Origin: Mycobacterium marinum
GTDB taxonomy: Bacteria > Actinomycetota > Actinomycetes > Mycobacteriales > Mycobacteriaceae
DNA: 64,000 nt
Reading direction: 5' to 3'
NCBI RefSeq assembly: GCF_003391395.1
Contig: NZ_CP024190.1
Location: 1,054,001 to 1,118,000 of the forward strand
Part shown: positions 45,222-54,124 of the stretch, in pieces
How positions within the stretch are numbered: position 1 is the stretch's first letter
Layout of the letters: the number at the start of each line of letters is the position of its first letter
The notes under the pieces: model-generated
Told to the model about the DNA's origin: nothing
Database searches by the model: none
The model's input: the letters and a program-made list of their open reading frames with translations, nothing else
Position numbers and translations under genes: made by a program

Positions 45222-48200
45222 CAGCCGGGGTCCCGCTCGGCGCGCAGCATCGGCAGCCAGAGCCGCGCGGCGAAGGCCCCGAGCCGGTTGTCTTCACCGT
45301 TGGGGCAGGCTGCACGCTCGGATTCGGCACGCACCGGTTGCATCAGATCGGTCAGTCTCGCGTTCCTTCCCCAGGTCCGAACGTGAGCCGGTGCCTGGTC
45401 CTCAGCCGGGTAGCGGTCGCTGGACTTCCACCGAAATGACGCCTCCCGCACCGGATCGTCGCCGCAGTGCCGGGCGGCCGCCCAGGCATAGGATGTCTTG
45501 ATCGGCAACGGAATTGGCTCACGGCGTCCAGCGTCATAGATCGCCACCAAATCTCGAAGCAGCTCCACCGGCTGTTCGCGGGGGCGCCCCAGCCCCGCCT
45601 GGCGGGGCACGGTACCCCGTTTCTGCCGGCCGATGCAGACGGCCGACCAGTCGTGGGCCCCAGCGTGAGCGAACAACGCCAACAACGGTATCCAGGATTC
45701 GAGTAGATGTTTGCCGTCGAGCTTGGAATAGGTCACCGACACCAGACGATCGCCGAACACTTGCGCCACCGTGCCGGTCAACCTTCGCGAACCCAGGTCG
45801 ATGTCAACGTCATATGCCGCCGCGTCGGCTCGGCGGTGCCGTAGCGCCGCGGCGGCCAGCAAGGCCGCTTGGTCACGGATTTCGGTCACTTTGCGCCAGC
45901 CGAGCTGGCCGGGCGGCAACGTGCCGCGCCGCCATTCCGCCTGTCGGGCCTCATCCGGTGCCATGCCGCTGAGGATGTCGGCCAGCATCCGATCGCCGAC
46001 CGTCCATTCCTCGAGCGCGTTGATGTCGACCGGCATGGCGTCTTCGACACCGTCGACATCCCACGGCAGCGTGTAATCGAGGGCCCGGAAGAAACCCTTC
46101 ACCGGGTCCTTGAAGAAGGCGACCAGGTCGGCGAGCGCCACGTCATCGGCGGGTGGGGGGGCCAAGGGTGCGCCGATGAACCTCGGCTGCTGTGCGCGTT
46201 CGCCGGCGGCCGCCCGCGCCGCCCGCAGCACGGTCGGATCGAAGCTGAACGGCACGCCGGGCATCAGCGCCCCGCGCGTCACGTTGCGAACGTCGAACGG
46301 CTGCAACGGGTGCTCGACCACGACGCGGCCGCGGACCTGCTCTGTTGTGGTCATGTCCAGGGTGTCGAGTAGCTCGGCCAGCGGTACCGCCGGTGGCTTG
46401 CGCTGACCCGAATACTCATTGGCGCCGGTATAGGTGATGACCAGGTTCTCGGTGGCCGCACCGATCGCGTCGAGCAGCAATTGGCGATCCTCCGAACGGA
46501 TGTCACGCTCGCCGGTCATCGGGCTGCGGGCCAGCACGTCGTCGCCGTCGACGACACCTTGGCGTGGAAACACGCCGTCGTCGAGGCCGACCAGGCAGAC
46601 CACCCGGTGGGGGACCGAGCGCATCGGAACCATGGTGCAGACGGTCAGGGTGCCGGTGCGGAAGTTGGCGCGGGTGGGCCGTCCGGCGAGGTGTCGTTGC
46701 AGCAGCGCGCGGATGTCGGGCAGCCGCAACATCGTCTCGACCCACCGTCCGGCCGTGCGCGATACCTCGGCGAACTCGCGTTGCATCTGATCGGACTGCC
46801 AGGCGTCGCCCTCGTCGACGCGGGTCAGCAGGGCGATGCCGTTGGTCAACGCGGCCAGCCACTCCCGCAGCGGTCGGGTACCGGTGAGCGAATCGACCAC
46901 CTGTCGCAGCCGGTCGATGTATTCGGCGAATCGACCGGCCAATTCCACCCGGTTGCTGCCGACATCGTCGAGCGGCAGCGTCGCGTCGATCCAGGCGTGC
47001 GACGCTTCCGACATGGCGACGCCGGCCAGCACCCGGTCGATGCCGAAACGCCAAGTGTTGTGCACGAAGTCGACCCCGTAGGGCTTGCGGTGCTCCTGGT
47101 CGAAACCCCACCGGATATTCGACTGCCGGACCCATCTGGTGATGTCCTCGAGGTGGTCGTCGGCGAAGCCGAACCGGGCCCGCACCGGGGCGGCCTGGGC
47201 GAGGTTGAGCACCTCGCTGGCGGTGACCCTGCTACCGGCCAGCATCAGCAGCTGCGACGCCACGCCGAGCAGCGGATTGGTTTGCAGCAGTGAGCGGTCG
47301 GCGAGCCGTACCCGAAGCCGATGCGCGGGGTGCACGCCGTGCATCACGTCACCGAGCCCGAAATCCGCGACGATCAACGGCGCATACGTTTCGATGTCGG
47401 GGCACATCACCAGGATGTCGCGAGGTTCCAGCGTCGGGTCATCGGCGAGCAGGCCGAGCAGGACCTCACGCAGCACGTCGATCTGACGGGCGGGCCCGTG
47501 GCAGCTGTGCACCTGGATGGACCGATCGCCGGCGACCAACGTTCGGTTTCCCGGCCGGACCTGGTTGGCGGCCAAGTCGGACTGCAGCCAGCCGAGCAGG
47601 GTATCCGGTCGGGTAGTGGCGCCGAGTGCCTCGTCGGTCGCTGGATCGGCGGGGAGGCCGCGTTGCAGCTCGCGCAGGTCCCGCCCGAGGGTCGCCAGCA
47701 GCGGATGGACGACGCGGCGATGGCTGGCGTCGGCGCGCCGCGGCACCACACCGTGCAGGTCGGCCAGCGAGCGCCACAAGGCCGCACTGGGGTGGGGCAG
47801 CCACAGGTGCAGTTCGTGATGGGTGGCCAGCGCGCCCAGCAGCTCGATGTCGGTGACCGCCATCCGGGTGTGACCGAATAGCGACAGCCGCGGCGGCAGG
47901 CCGGCCGGTCGGGCACGCAGCGCGGTGAGGGTCTTTTCGTGGCGGAGGCGTGGGGGATCGGCGCCCACGACCGCGACCAGCGCGCACCACAGTTCGGCCT
48001 GCCAGCTCAGATCGGGATGCAGGTCGCCCCGCCCGCCATCGAGCCAATCGGACAGCACCCGGGGACGCTGCCGGGCGTAGGAGGCGAACAGTCCGGCCAG
48101 GCGGCGCGCCACCGAATACCGGCGTCCCCGACGTAACTCGGCCTCAGGCCCGACGTCGAAGTGGCCCAGATGTCTTGCCAGCGTCGCGCACCAGGGTTCT

Positions 48201-48520
48201 TCCAGTGAGCCGTCGATGACTTCCAGCAGGGGCCAGGTCATCGCTTCCGGTGACCAGGGATCGTCGGTGGCGGTGCCGGTGATCTCGGCGATCAACGATC
48301 GCGGATTACGGAAGGACACACCCGCACACACCCCGTCGCCGCCGCCGGGCGCATGTCCCAACAGGTGCGAGAGACGCTGACTGAGCCAGCGTTCCACGCC
48401 GCGTGCCGGAACCAATACCAACTCTTCGGCGAACGGATCCGCCAGCGGTTGAGCCAGGAGCGCGCCGAGGCCATCGGCAAGTAGATCGGTGCGCTCGGCG
48501 CGGTGGAGGTGAAGGGGCAT
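45221..48520 (-). CDS. recC: RecC, Chi-recognition subunit of RecBCD
   Basis: The 1099-residue product starts MPLHLHRAERTDLLADGL and contains RecC hallmarks such as VLVPARGVERWLSQRLSHLLG, VHSCHGPARQIDVLREVLL, ILVMCPDIETYAPL, and RVVCLVGLDDGVFPRQ. RecC is a helicase-like scaffold without ATPase activity that binds the DNA duplex. I chose the ATG at 48520, where homology begins; the frame is open to 48682 but that part is unrelated. The promoter must lie in the short gap to the divergent nitroreductase gene. Confidence 0.95.
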   Translation of the reverse strand: MPLHLHRAERTDLLADGLGALLAQPLADPFAEELVLVPARGVERWLSQRLSHLLGHAPGGGDGVCAGVSFRNPRSLIAEITGTATDDPWSPEAMTWPLLEVIDGSLEEPWCATLARHLGHFDVGPEAELRRGRRYSVARRLAGLFASYARQRPRVLSDWLDGGRGDLHPDLSWQAELWCALVAVVGADPPRLRHEKTLTALRARPAGLPPRLSLFGHTRMAVTDIELLGALATHHELHLWLPHPSAALWRSLADLHGVVPRRADASHRRVVHPLLATLGRDLRELQRGLPADPATDEALGATTRPDTLLGWLQSDLAANQVRPGNRTLVAGDRSIQVHSCHGPARQIDVLREVLLGLLADDPTLEPRDILVMCPDIETYAPLIVADFGLGDVMHGVHPAHRLRVRLADRSLLQTNPLLGVASQLLMLAGSRVTASEVLNLAQAAPVRARFGFADDHLEDITRWVRQSNIRWGFDQEHRKPYGVDFVHNTWRFGIDRVLAGVAMSEASHAWIDATLPLDDVGSNRVELAGRFAEYIDRLRQVVDSLTGTRPLREWLAALTNGIALLTRVDEGDAWQSDQMQREFAEVSRTAGRWVETMLRLPDIRALLQRHLAGRPTRANFRTGTLTVCTMVPMRSVPHRVVCLVGLDDGVFPRQGVVDGDDVLARSPMTGERDIRSEDRQLLLDAIGAATENLVITYTGANEYSGQRKPPAVPLAELLDTLDMTTTEQVRGRVVVEHPLQPFDVRNVTRGALMPGVPFSFDPTVLRAARAAAGERAQQPRFIGAPLAPPPADDVALADLVAFFKDPVKGFFRALDYTLPWDVDGVEDAMPVDINALEEWTVGDRMLADILSGMAPDEARQAEWRRGTLPPGQLGWRKVTEIRDQAALLAAAALRHRRADAAAYDVDIDLGSRRLTGTVAQVFGDRLVSVTYSKLDGKHLLESWIPLLALFAHAGAHDWSAVCIGRQKRGTVPRQAGLGRPREQPVELLRDLVAIYDAGRREPIPLPIKTSYAWAAARHCGDDPVREASFRWKSSDRYPAEDQAPAHVRTWGRNARLTDLMQPVRAESERAACPNGEDNRLGAFAARLWLPMLRAERDPG

Positions 48521-48561
48521 CGGCCGCCACGATAGACCGGCCCGACCACGGCGATGGCAGC
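48521..48561. promoter_or_regulatory. Divergent intergenic region between recC and nitroreductase
   Basis: Only 41 bases separate the start codons of recC (leftward) and the nitroreductase gene (rightward). Promoters for both must overlap this gap or lie inside the neighbouring coding ends. I see no clear -10/-35 pair. Confidence 0.3.
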
Positions 48562-49086
48562 ATGGGTTGCATGCAAGCCTGGGATGCGATCTGCGCGCGG
48601 CGCAATGTGCGTCAGTACCTGCCGGAGCCGGTGTCAGAGGATGACCTGAACCGGATCGCCGAGGCCGGGTGGCGGGCCCCATCGGCCAAGAACCGCCAAC
48701 CGTGGGACTTTGTCATCGTCACCGAACGGTCTGCGCTGCAGGAACTCTCGACGGTCTGGATGGGCGCCGGCCATATTGCCGCGGCCGCGGCCGCGATCGC
48801 CCTGGTGATTCCGGTCCCGCCGGATGAGCGCAGGAAGGTGATAGACCAGTACGACGTCGGTCAGGCGACGATGGCGATGATGATCGCGGCCACCGACTTG
48901 GGGATCGGCACCGGTCATTCCTCGGTGGGCGACCAGGACAAGGCGCGCGCGATCCTCGGTGTCCCCGATGACCACCTGGTCGCCTACCTGCTTGGCGTCG
49001 GATATCCCGCTGACCGCCCGCTCGTTCCTATCCGTAAGCCGAATCGGCGGACCTTCGCCGAGGTCGTGCACTACGGACGCTGGTGA
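48562..49086 (+). CDS. Nitroreductase-family flavoenzyme
   Basis: The 174-residue protein shows the nitroreductase fold: an ARRNVRQYLPEPVSEDDL start with the FMN-phosphate-binding RR/NVRQ, then WRAPSAKNRQPWDFVIVT, and the C-terminal GVGYPADRP. Enzymes of this type use FMN and NAD(P)H to reduce nitro compounds, quinones or enones. The physiological substrate is unknown. Two ATGs (48562, 48571) are possible. It is divergent from recC by about 40 bases. Confidence 0.88.
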   Translation: MGCMQAWDAICARRNVRQYLPEPVSEDDLNRIAEAGWRAPSAKNRQPWDFVIVTERSALQELSTVWMGAGHIAAAAAAIALVIPVPPDERRKVIDQYDVGQATMAMMIAATDLGIGTGHSSVGDQDKARAILGVPDDHLVAYLLGVGYPADRPLVPIRKPNRRTFAEVVHYGRW

Positions 49087-49170
49087 TCCACCCGGGCGGG
49101 CCGGCGGCGGCGGTCCTGCCGGTAGCACCTGAGGCAGGCGGCGTCGTCGCCGACCGGCATGCTGGGGGCC

Positions 49171-49635
49171 ATGAACAGAAACCAGATCACCGAAGAGATC
49201 GTCGTCGCCCGGTTGGTGCGCGGGTTGACGTGGCAACAACTTGCCGATGCCATCGACCGGCCGGTGCTGTGGACCACCTCGGCATTGCTCGGCCAGCACC
49301 CCATTCCCGTCGAGCTGGGCAAGGTTCTGGTCGAGATGCTGGGCCTGGACGAGTCCGTGGTTGCGGTGCTCGCGGCGCCGCCCATGCGTGGCGGGCTGCC
49401 CGACGCGGTTCCGACCGACCCCACCATCTACCGCTTGTACGAGGCGCTTCAGGTCTATGGCGGTGCCATCAAGGAGCTGATCCACGAGCAGTTCGGCGAC
49501 GGCATCATGAGCGCGATCAACTTCAGCGTTGACATGCACAAGAAATCCCATCCGACCGGGGACCGGGTGGTGTTGACCCTGGACGGAAAGTTCCTTCCCT
49601 ACCAGTGGGTTTCGGCAGAAGACAACCGCGGGTAA
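49171..49635 (+). CDS. cynS: Cyanase (cyanate hydratase)
   Basis: Cyanase converts cyanate and bicarbonate to ammonia and CO2. The 154-residue protein has the N-terminal helical domain (LTWQQLADAIDRP, LLGQHPIP) and the conserved catalytic part PTDPTIYRLYEALQVYG and FGDGIMSAINF. Arg88, Glu91 and Ser114 match E. coli Arg96, Glu99 and Ser122. The ATG at 49171 follows GGGGG; an ATG four codons upstream is less well placed. No cyanate transporter, CynR regulator or carbonic anhydrase is adjacent; instead a patatin gene follows after 22 bases. Confidence 0.95.
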   Translation: MNRNQITEEIVVARLVRGLTWQQLADAIDRPVLWTTSALLGQHPIPVELGKVLVEMLGLDESVVAVLAAPPMRGGLPDAVPTDPTIYRLYEALQVYGGAIKELIHEQFGDGIMSAINFSVDMHKKSHPTGDRVVLTLDGKFLPYQWVSAEDNRG

Positions 49636-49657
49636 CGGTGCTGCGGGCGGTCAGTCG

Positions 49658-50662
49658 ATGAAGCACGGTTCCAAGCCCGTGGACCTGGTCTTGTCCGGGG
49701 GCGGCGTCAAGTTCATGGGTCTGGTCGGAGCGATCGCCCGGCTCATGGACGACGGCTATCAGACCTATCGGGTGTCGGGCGTCTCGGCCGGATCGGTGGT
49801 GGCGGTGATCGCGGCCGCCGGGACGCAGGGTAACCAGCTCTCCAGCGACCAGATCCGCGAACTCGCATTGTCGGTGCCGCTGAGCAAATGGCGTGACGCG
49901 GCACCGGTTCCGATCCTGGGTTCCGCGTGGGGGTTGGTGCGAGATTCGGCAATGTACCGCGGCGACGCCGCATATGACTGGATCCGCGGCGAACTCGAGA
50001 ACCTCGGTGTGACGACATTTGGTGATCTAGCCCTCGATGACGACGAGCTGCCGGCCGAAGAGCGCTACCGGGTGGCCATCACGGTGGCGGATGTGACCAG
50101 GGCGCAGCTGGTGCGGCTGCCGTGGGACTATCGCCGGGTCTACGGGGTGGACCCGGACGAACAGTCGGTGGCATCGGCAGTTCGCGCATCGATGGCGATT
50201 CCGTTCATCTATCCACCGGTCGCGCTGACCAGTAGCGATGGGCTGCGCTCCACCCTCGTCGACGGCGGTGTGCTGTCGAACTTTCCGGTCGACTCACTGG
50301 ACCGCACCGACACCAAGCCGCCGCGCTGGCCCACCTTCGGGATCACGGTGATACCCAAACTGGCGGAGGGCATCGAACAGGCGTTTCCCGCATTGCGGCC
50401 GTTGCGATTCCTGCAGCAGTCGGCACTGCTGGAAAGCCTGTTCACCACCATGCTGGTCGGTCACGATCAAGCCCATCTCAGCCAGCCGTGGGTCAGCGCC
50501 CGCACGATCGCGGTGGCATCGACCGACGTCGGCGTGCTCGATTTCGGTATCGGCAGAGCCCGCCTGGACGAGCTATACCAGCGGGGCTATGCGGCGGCGG
50601 AGGCGTTTCTGTCGACCTGGGACTGGGCCGACTACCTGCACCGGTTCCGGCGGTTTGGCTAA
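49658..50662 (+). CDS. Patatin-like phospholipase
   Basis: The 334-residue protein has the patatin oxyanion loop LSGGGVKFMG (from residue 12), the nucleophile Ser43 in GVSAGS, and the dyad aspartate Asp202 in VDGGVLSNFP. It should be an active lipid acyl hydrolase. There is no signal peptide, so it is probably cytoplasmic or membrane-peripheral. It follows the cyanase gene closely on the same strand and may be cotranscribed with it, although no functional link between the two is known. Confidence 0.92.
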   Translation: MKHGSKPVDLVLSGGGVKFMGLVGAIARLMDDGYQTYRVSGVSAGSVVAVIAAAGTQGNQLSSDQIRELALSVPLSKWRDAAPVPILGSAWGLVRDSAMYRGDAAYDWIRGELENLGVTTFGDLALDDDELPAEERYRVAITVADVTRAQLVRLPWDYRRVYGVDPDEQSVASAVRASMAIPFIYPPVALTSSDGLRSTLVDGGVLSNFPVDSLDRTDTKPPRWPTFGITVIPKLAEGIEQAFPALRPLRFLQQSALLESLFTTMLVGHDQAHLSQPWVSARTIAVASTDVGVLDFGIGRARLDELYQRGYAAAEAFLSTWDWADYLHRFRRFG

Positions 50663-50690
50663 CCGGCGCGGTGGCCGGCGACGGAGACTT

Positions 50691-51386
50691 CTACAGTCCG
50701 AACTCTGCTTCGATCCCGTCGATGCCGGCGCGGATGGCCTTGAGTGCCTCAGCGCGGGCCCGCAACTTGGTGGCGTTGTGGGCCTGCTGATTGAGCCCGG
50801 CGAATTCGCGCGCGGCTTCTTCAGCGCGGCTGAGCACCACCTCGGGAAGCGAGATCTCATCGATGAATCCGCCAGCCAGCGCGGTTTCGCCGAAGAAGGT
50901 CTTGGCTAGCCCGGCGGCTTGCTGGTATGCCGACGGGGTCAGCCGCAGCTTCAACACCTCCATCGCCGCGTAGGGGATCGTCATACCGATCGCGACCTCG
51001 TTGGCCTGGATGTTGTAGGCGTGGGCGGCCACCCGGTGGTCGCCGGAGCACAACAGGAATGCGCCCATCGCGATCGCGTGGCCGGTGCAGGCGATCACCA
51101 CCGGCTTGGGGTAGGACAACAGCCGGTAGGACAGCTCGAATCCGCCGCGGAGCATGTCGATCGCGGGCTTGGCCTCGCCCGAAGTCAGCACCTTGAGGTC
51201 GAAGCCGCCGCTGAACACTCGATGGTTGCCCGCGATCACCAGCGCCCCGACGTTGTCGCGGTCGGCGGCGTCAATCGCTTCGTTGAGTGCCTGCTGCATG
51301 GTCGGGCCCAGCACGTTGACTTTGCCGTCATCCATTCGGATGACGCCGATGGCGTCGTCGTGGGTGTAGGTGACCGGCCCGCTCAT
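50691..51386 (-). CDS. echA3: Enoyl-CoA hydratase/isomerase family protein EchA3
   Basis: The 231-residue crotonase-fold protein has the oxyanion-hole motif FSGGFDLKVL near residue 58, then VVIACTGHAIAMGAFLLCSGD and ANEVAIGMTIPYAAME. Position and length match echA3 (Rv0632c). The usual catalytic glutamate pair of hydratases is not clearly present, so the exact reaction (hydratase, isomerase or hydrolase on acyl-CoA) is uncertain. A GAAGGAG ribosome-binding site precedes the ATG at 51386. Confidence 0.92.
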   Translation of the reverse strand: MSGPVTYTHDDAIGVIRMDDGKVNVLGPTMQQALNEAIDAADRDNVGALVIAGNHRVFSGGFDLKVLTSGEAKPAIDMLRGGFELSYRLLSYPKPVVIACTGHAIAMGAFLLCSGDHRVAAHAYNIQANEVAIGMTIPYAAMEVLKLRLTPSAYQQAAGLAKTFFGETALAGGFIDEISLPEVVLSRAEEAAREFAGLNQQAHNATKLRARAEALKAIRAGIDGIEAEFGL

Positions 51387-51467
51387 GGTTACTCCTTCGA
51401 TACGGCAGCCCGTCGATTGAATCAGATCACCATGGCGGCGTGCCGCGCGACCGGATGTTGTGGACCG

Positions 51468-52331
51468 TCAGACCTGTTGGTTGCGGTGTTTGCCCAGCTC
51501 GTTTTCGACATCGCCCCAGCGCAGGCTGACGTCGGTGGGCTGGTCGACCTGCCGGGTGCGCCACCGGTCCTGGGTTTCCGCCACGGCGCGATTGATCCGC
51601 TCGATCTCGCTGCGGAAGACGTCGGGGCGCGTCTCCTTGCTCGCGTAGTGGAAATAGGTCAGCACGCTGCGCAGCAGCTCCAGCTTCTGCTTCTCCCGCT
51701 TTGCCAGATCGTGGGTCGTCATCAGCTCGATCCGCTGGACGGGCGGCAGCGCCTCCCAGTCGAGCACCACCTGCGTTTGCAGTTGGCGTCGCGGCCGGTG
51801 CCAGAATCGCCACCCGCGCGGCTGGTCGGGACGGTCGTAGTAGGTCACCGTCCCCTCGAAGCGGGATTCAACCCCCTGACCGATTTCGGCGCGGTCCAGC
51901 GCGGAGTCCCACACCATCCGCCATTCCTGACCGGGTGCCAGCGTCGGCAACTCGCGGGGCAGCTGCAGTTCCACGACATCGGCGTAGCCGTCGGACGCAT
52001 TCTCGTATTCGGCCACTGTGGGAGGACGGGGGAAGGAGAACTGAACGTTGTAGGCGGCGGTGCGGCCGAAGTTCCTGACCACCAGCTCGATCACATGCCA
52101 GTCCGTGATGTGCGGCTCCATCAGCATCGATACGTAGGGTCTGGCCTGCTCGGAGGTCAGCTGCTGGTTGCGCTGGATCTGGCGATACATCACGATCAGC
52201 GCCACGGCGACAACCGCCAGCGCTGCCCAGGCGGCAATGGCCAACCAGGTGCTGGACTCGACGTTGCCTAACCCGGCTTTCCCAGCCATCACTTGCCAGC
52301 TATTACTTTGCCCCCACCCCATGGACTGCAC
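51468..52331 (-). CDS. Single-pass membrane protein of unknown function (Rv0633c-like)
   Basis: The 287-residue product has one membrane segment near residues 28-48 (WLAIAAWAALAVVAVALIVM), then a basic edge (YRQIQRNQQ) and a mostly beta-rich soluble part with DYVxxVELQLPRELP-like segments and a C-terminal helical end. I recognise no enzymatic motif. An internal ATG at 52289 is a possible start. Position and size match Rv0633c of M. tuberculosis, which is also uncharacterised. Confidence 0.82.
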   Translation of the reverse strand: MQSMGWGQSNSWQVMAGKAGLGNVESSTWLAIAAWAALAVVAVALIVMYRQIQRNQQLTSEQARPYVSMLMEPHITDWHVIELVVRNFGRTAAYNVQFSFPRPPTVAEYENASDGYADVVELQLPRELPTLAPGQEWRMVWDSALDRAEIGQGVESRFEGTVTYYDRPDQPRGWRFWHRPRRQLQTQVVLDWEALPPVQRIELMTTHDLAKREKQKLELLRSVLTYFHYASKETRPDVFRSEIERINRAVAETQDRWRTRQVDQPTDVSLRWGDVENELGKHRNQQV

Positions 52332-52482
52332 CTTTCGCTTGTACCACCACAGCGATTACGCGGCGAACTCCAACTGACCTGATCGTAGACGGCCGTCCCA
52401 CGCATTGTCGTGGGTGTAATCGGCGGCGACGTGAGCGATGGCCGCCTCGCGGGTGCCCGGCAACCGGACGCCAGCGGGCCCG

Positions 52483-53199
52483 TCAGCCACCCATCAGCAT
52501 GCGCCACTGGGCCAGATCGGCGGCGCGGTAGACGAAATTGGAACGCTTGACCTCCGACAGCGACGCGCTCGGTTCCGCCGAATACCAATGCCCGGGGAAC
52601 ACCGTCGGATCGCCCGGAAGCGCGGCAAGCTGTTGCAGGCTGCGGAATATCTCATCGGAGTCGCCGCCCGGAAAATCGGTCCGTCCACAGCCTTCCAGGA
52701 ATAGCGTGTCGCCGGCCACCAACCGTCCGTCGAGCAGGAAACACTGACTGCCCGGGGTGTGGCCCGGCGTGTGCAGGAGCTCAATTTCGATATCGCCGAC
52801 GCTGACCTTGTCGCGGTGCTCGTGGGTGGTCAGGTCGCTCATCGGGATGCCGGTGACGCGCGAAACCCACAACGCTTCATGGGTGTTCACGTGCACCGGC
52901 ACGCTAACCCGCTCCAGCAGCTCGGCCAGGCCCTTGAGCTCGAAACCCATCATCGAGCCGCCGACGTGGTCGGGATGATGGTGGGTCACCAAAACCCCGG
53001 ATAAATGCATGTCATCGGCTTCCAGCGCGTTGACGAGATCTCCGGCGGCGTAGGCGGGGTCGACCACCACGCAGTCCCCGGTCTCGTGGTCGCCGATCAG
53101 GTAGGCGAAGTTGCGCATTTGCGCGGCGATCATGTCGTTGACGGCGAAGTCGCGGCCGGAAAGCAGCTGCCGGAAGTACAACCGATCCGAATCTGACAC
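52483..53199 (-). CDS. Metallo-beta-lactamase-fold hydrolase (glyoxalase II-like)
   Basis: The 238-residue hydrolase has the metal site THHHPDHVGG (His73-His78), LHTPGHTPGSQCF, and DTLFLEGCGRTDFPGG followed by FPGHW. These are the ligands of glyoxalase II and persulfide-dioxygenase-like enzymes. It may act on S-lactoyl-mycothiol or another thioester; this is inference. It corresponds to Rv0634c. Confidence 0.92.
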   Translation of the reverse strand: MSDSDRLYFRQLLSGRDFAVNDMIAAQMRNFAYLIGDHETGDCVVVDPAYAAGDLVNALEADDMHLSGVLVTHHHPDHVGGSMMGFELKGLAELLERVSVPVHVNTHEALWVSRVTGIPMSDLTTHEHRDKVSVGDIEIELLHTPGHTPGSQCFLLDGRLVAGDTLFLEGCGRTDFPGGDSDEIFRSLQQLAALPGDPTVFPGHWYSAEPSASLSEVKRSNFVYRAADLAQWRMLMGG

Positions 53200-53309
53200 G
53201 CCTTCAGCCTAGATCCGCGCGGTTACAGGTCCAATTCCGGCGGGGCCCTTTGGCTTCTCTGGGTTCTACTGGTCGCTCCTCATCACATCCCGGTGGGTAT
53301 TGTTGGCCC

Positions 53310-53519
53310 ATGCTGAAGAAGGTCGAGATCGAGATTGACGACGATCTGGTCCAAGAAGCGATCCGTCGCTACCGTCTGGCGGGTCCGCGAGAGGTCGTCC
53401 ACCTCGCACTACGAACCCTTCTCGCCGAGGCCGGCGAGAACGGTGGTGGCGACGACGAGTACGACGAGTTCAGCGATCTCAGCGTCTGGGATCCGCACAA
53501 AGGCGGCCGTAGCGGCTGA
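53310..53519 (+). CDS. VapB-like ribbon-helix-helix antitoxin without adjacent toxin
   Basis: The 69-residue protein starts with a ribbon-helix-helix DNA-binding motif of the VapB type (KKVEIEIDDDLVQEAIRRYR, GPREVVHLALRTLLAE). It ends in an acidic tail (DDEYDEFSDL) of the kind that wraps a toxin. No PIN-domain toxin follows: the next genes are tRNAs and rpmG. It corresponds to Rv0634A. It may be a solitary regulator or pair with a distant toxin. The ATG at 53310 was chosen as the start of homology. Confidence 0.8.
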   Translation: MLKKVEIEIDDDLVQEAIRRYRLAGPREVVHLALRTLLAEAGENGGGDDEYDEFSDLSVWDPHKGGRSG

Positions 53520-53660
53520 TCCCAGTGGTGCGCGACCCTCCGGCGATGATGGGAAGATCGGTGGGCGACGCACGCGATCTTGCTCGTGGTTTGGTTAGGC
53601 CACGGGGCAGGTTGTACCCTCTTTTTTGCCCGTGGCACGACCGGTCGCCTCGGGTGCACG

Positions 53661-53733
53661 GCCCCCTTAGCTCAGTCGGTAGAGCGTTTCCATGGTAAGG
53701 AAAAGGTCAACGGTTCGATTCCGTTAGGGGGCT
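53661..53733 (+). tRNA. thrT: tRNA-Thr (anticodon GGT)
   Basis: The 73-base cloverleaf has a 7-bp acceptor stem (GCCCCCT with AGGGGGC), D-arm TAGCTCAGTCGGTAGAGC, an anticodon stem TTTCC/GGAAA around the loop ATGGTAA with anticodon GGT, and the T-loop GGTTCGATTCC. CCA is not encoded. Confidence 0.95.
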
Positions 53734-53762
53734 CGGCGGACGCCGAGCAGGCGGGCGGCCCC

Positions 53763-53782
53763 GACCCAAGTCGGGTTGGGTC
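53763..53782 (+). terminator. Small hairpin between the two tRNA genes
   Basis: GACCCAA and TTGGGTC form a 7-bp stem with a 6-base loop. There is no T run, so it may be a processing or weak termination structure between tRNA-Thr and tRNA-Met rather than a classical terminator. Confidence 0.35.
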
Positions 53783-53785
53783 AGA

Positions 53786-53859
<74 letters not shown>

Positions 53860-53906
53860 CAACACAACAACGAGATTTTTGACAGAGATTTGAGAGAGAA
53901 ACCGCC

Positions 53907-54074
53907 ATGGCTTCAAGTACCGATGTCCGGCCGAAGATCACCTTGGCATGCGAGGTGTGCAAGCACCGCAACTACATCACCAAGAAGAACCGTCGTAACG
54001 ACCCGGACCGGCTGGAACTGAAGAAGTTCTGCCGTAACTGCGGTTCGCACCAGGCGCACCGCGAAACGCGTTAA
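53907..54074 (+). CDS. rpmG: 50S ribosomal protein L33 (zinc-binding form)
   Basis: The 55-residue protein reads [18 protein letters not shown] at its start and contains two CxxC pairs (CEVC and CRNC) that bind zinc, so it is the C+ paralog used in zinc-replete cells; mycobacteria also encode a cysteine-free form elsewhere. A GAGAGAG-type ribosome-binding site precedes the ATG at 53907. It lies between tRNA-Met and hadA, as Rv0634B (rpmG2) does. Confidence 0.96.
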   Translation: MASSTDVRPKITLACEVCKHRNYITKKNRRNDPDRLELKKFCRNCGSHQAHRETR

Positions 54075-54124
54075 CCGGCCGTGCTGGACGAGTCGTTTGC
54101 GGTGATTAGGTAGGTTTTAGAGCC

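Noticed and set aside
43854..45386. 510-codon plus-strand frame
   Set aside because: Antisense to recB, whose helicase and nuclease motifs are complete on the other strand.
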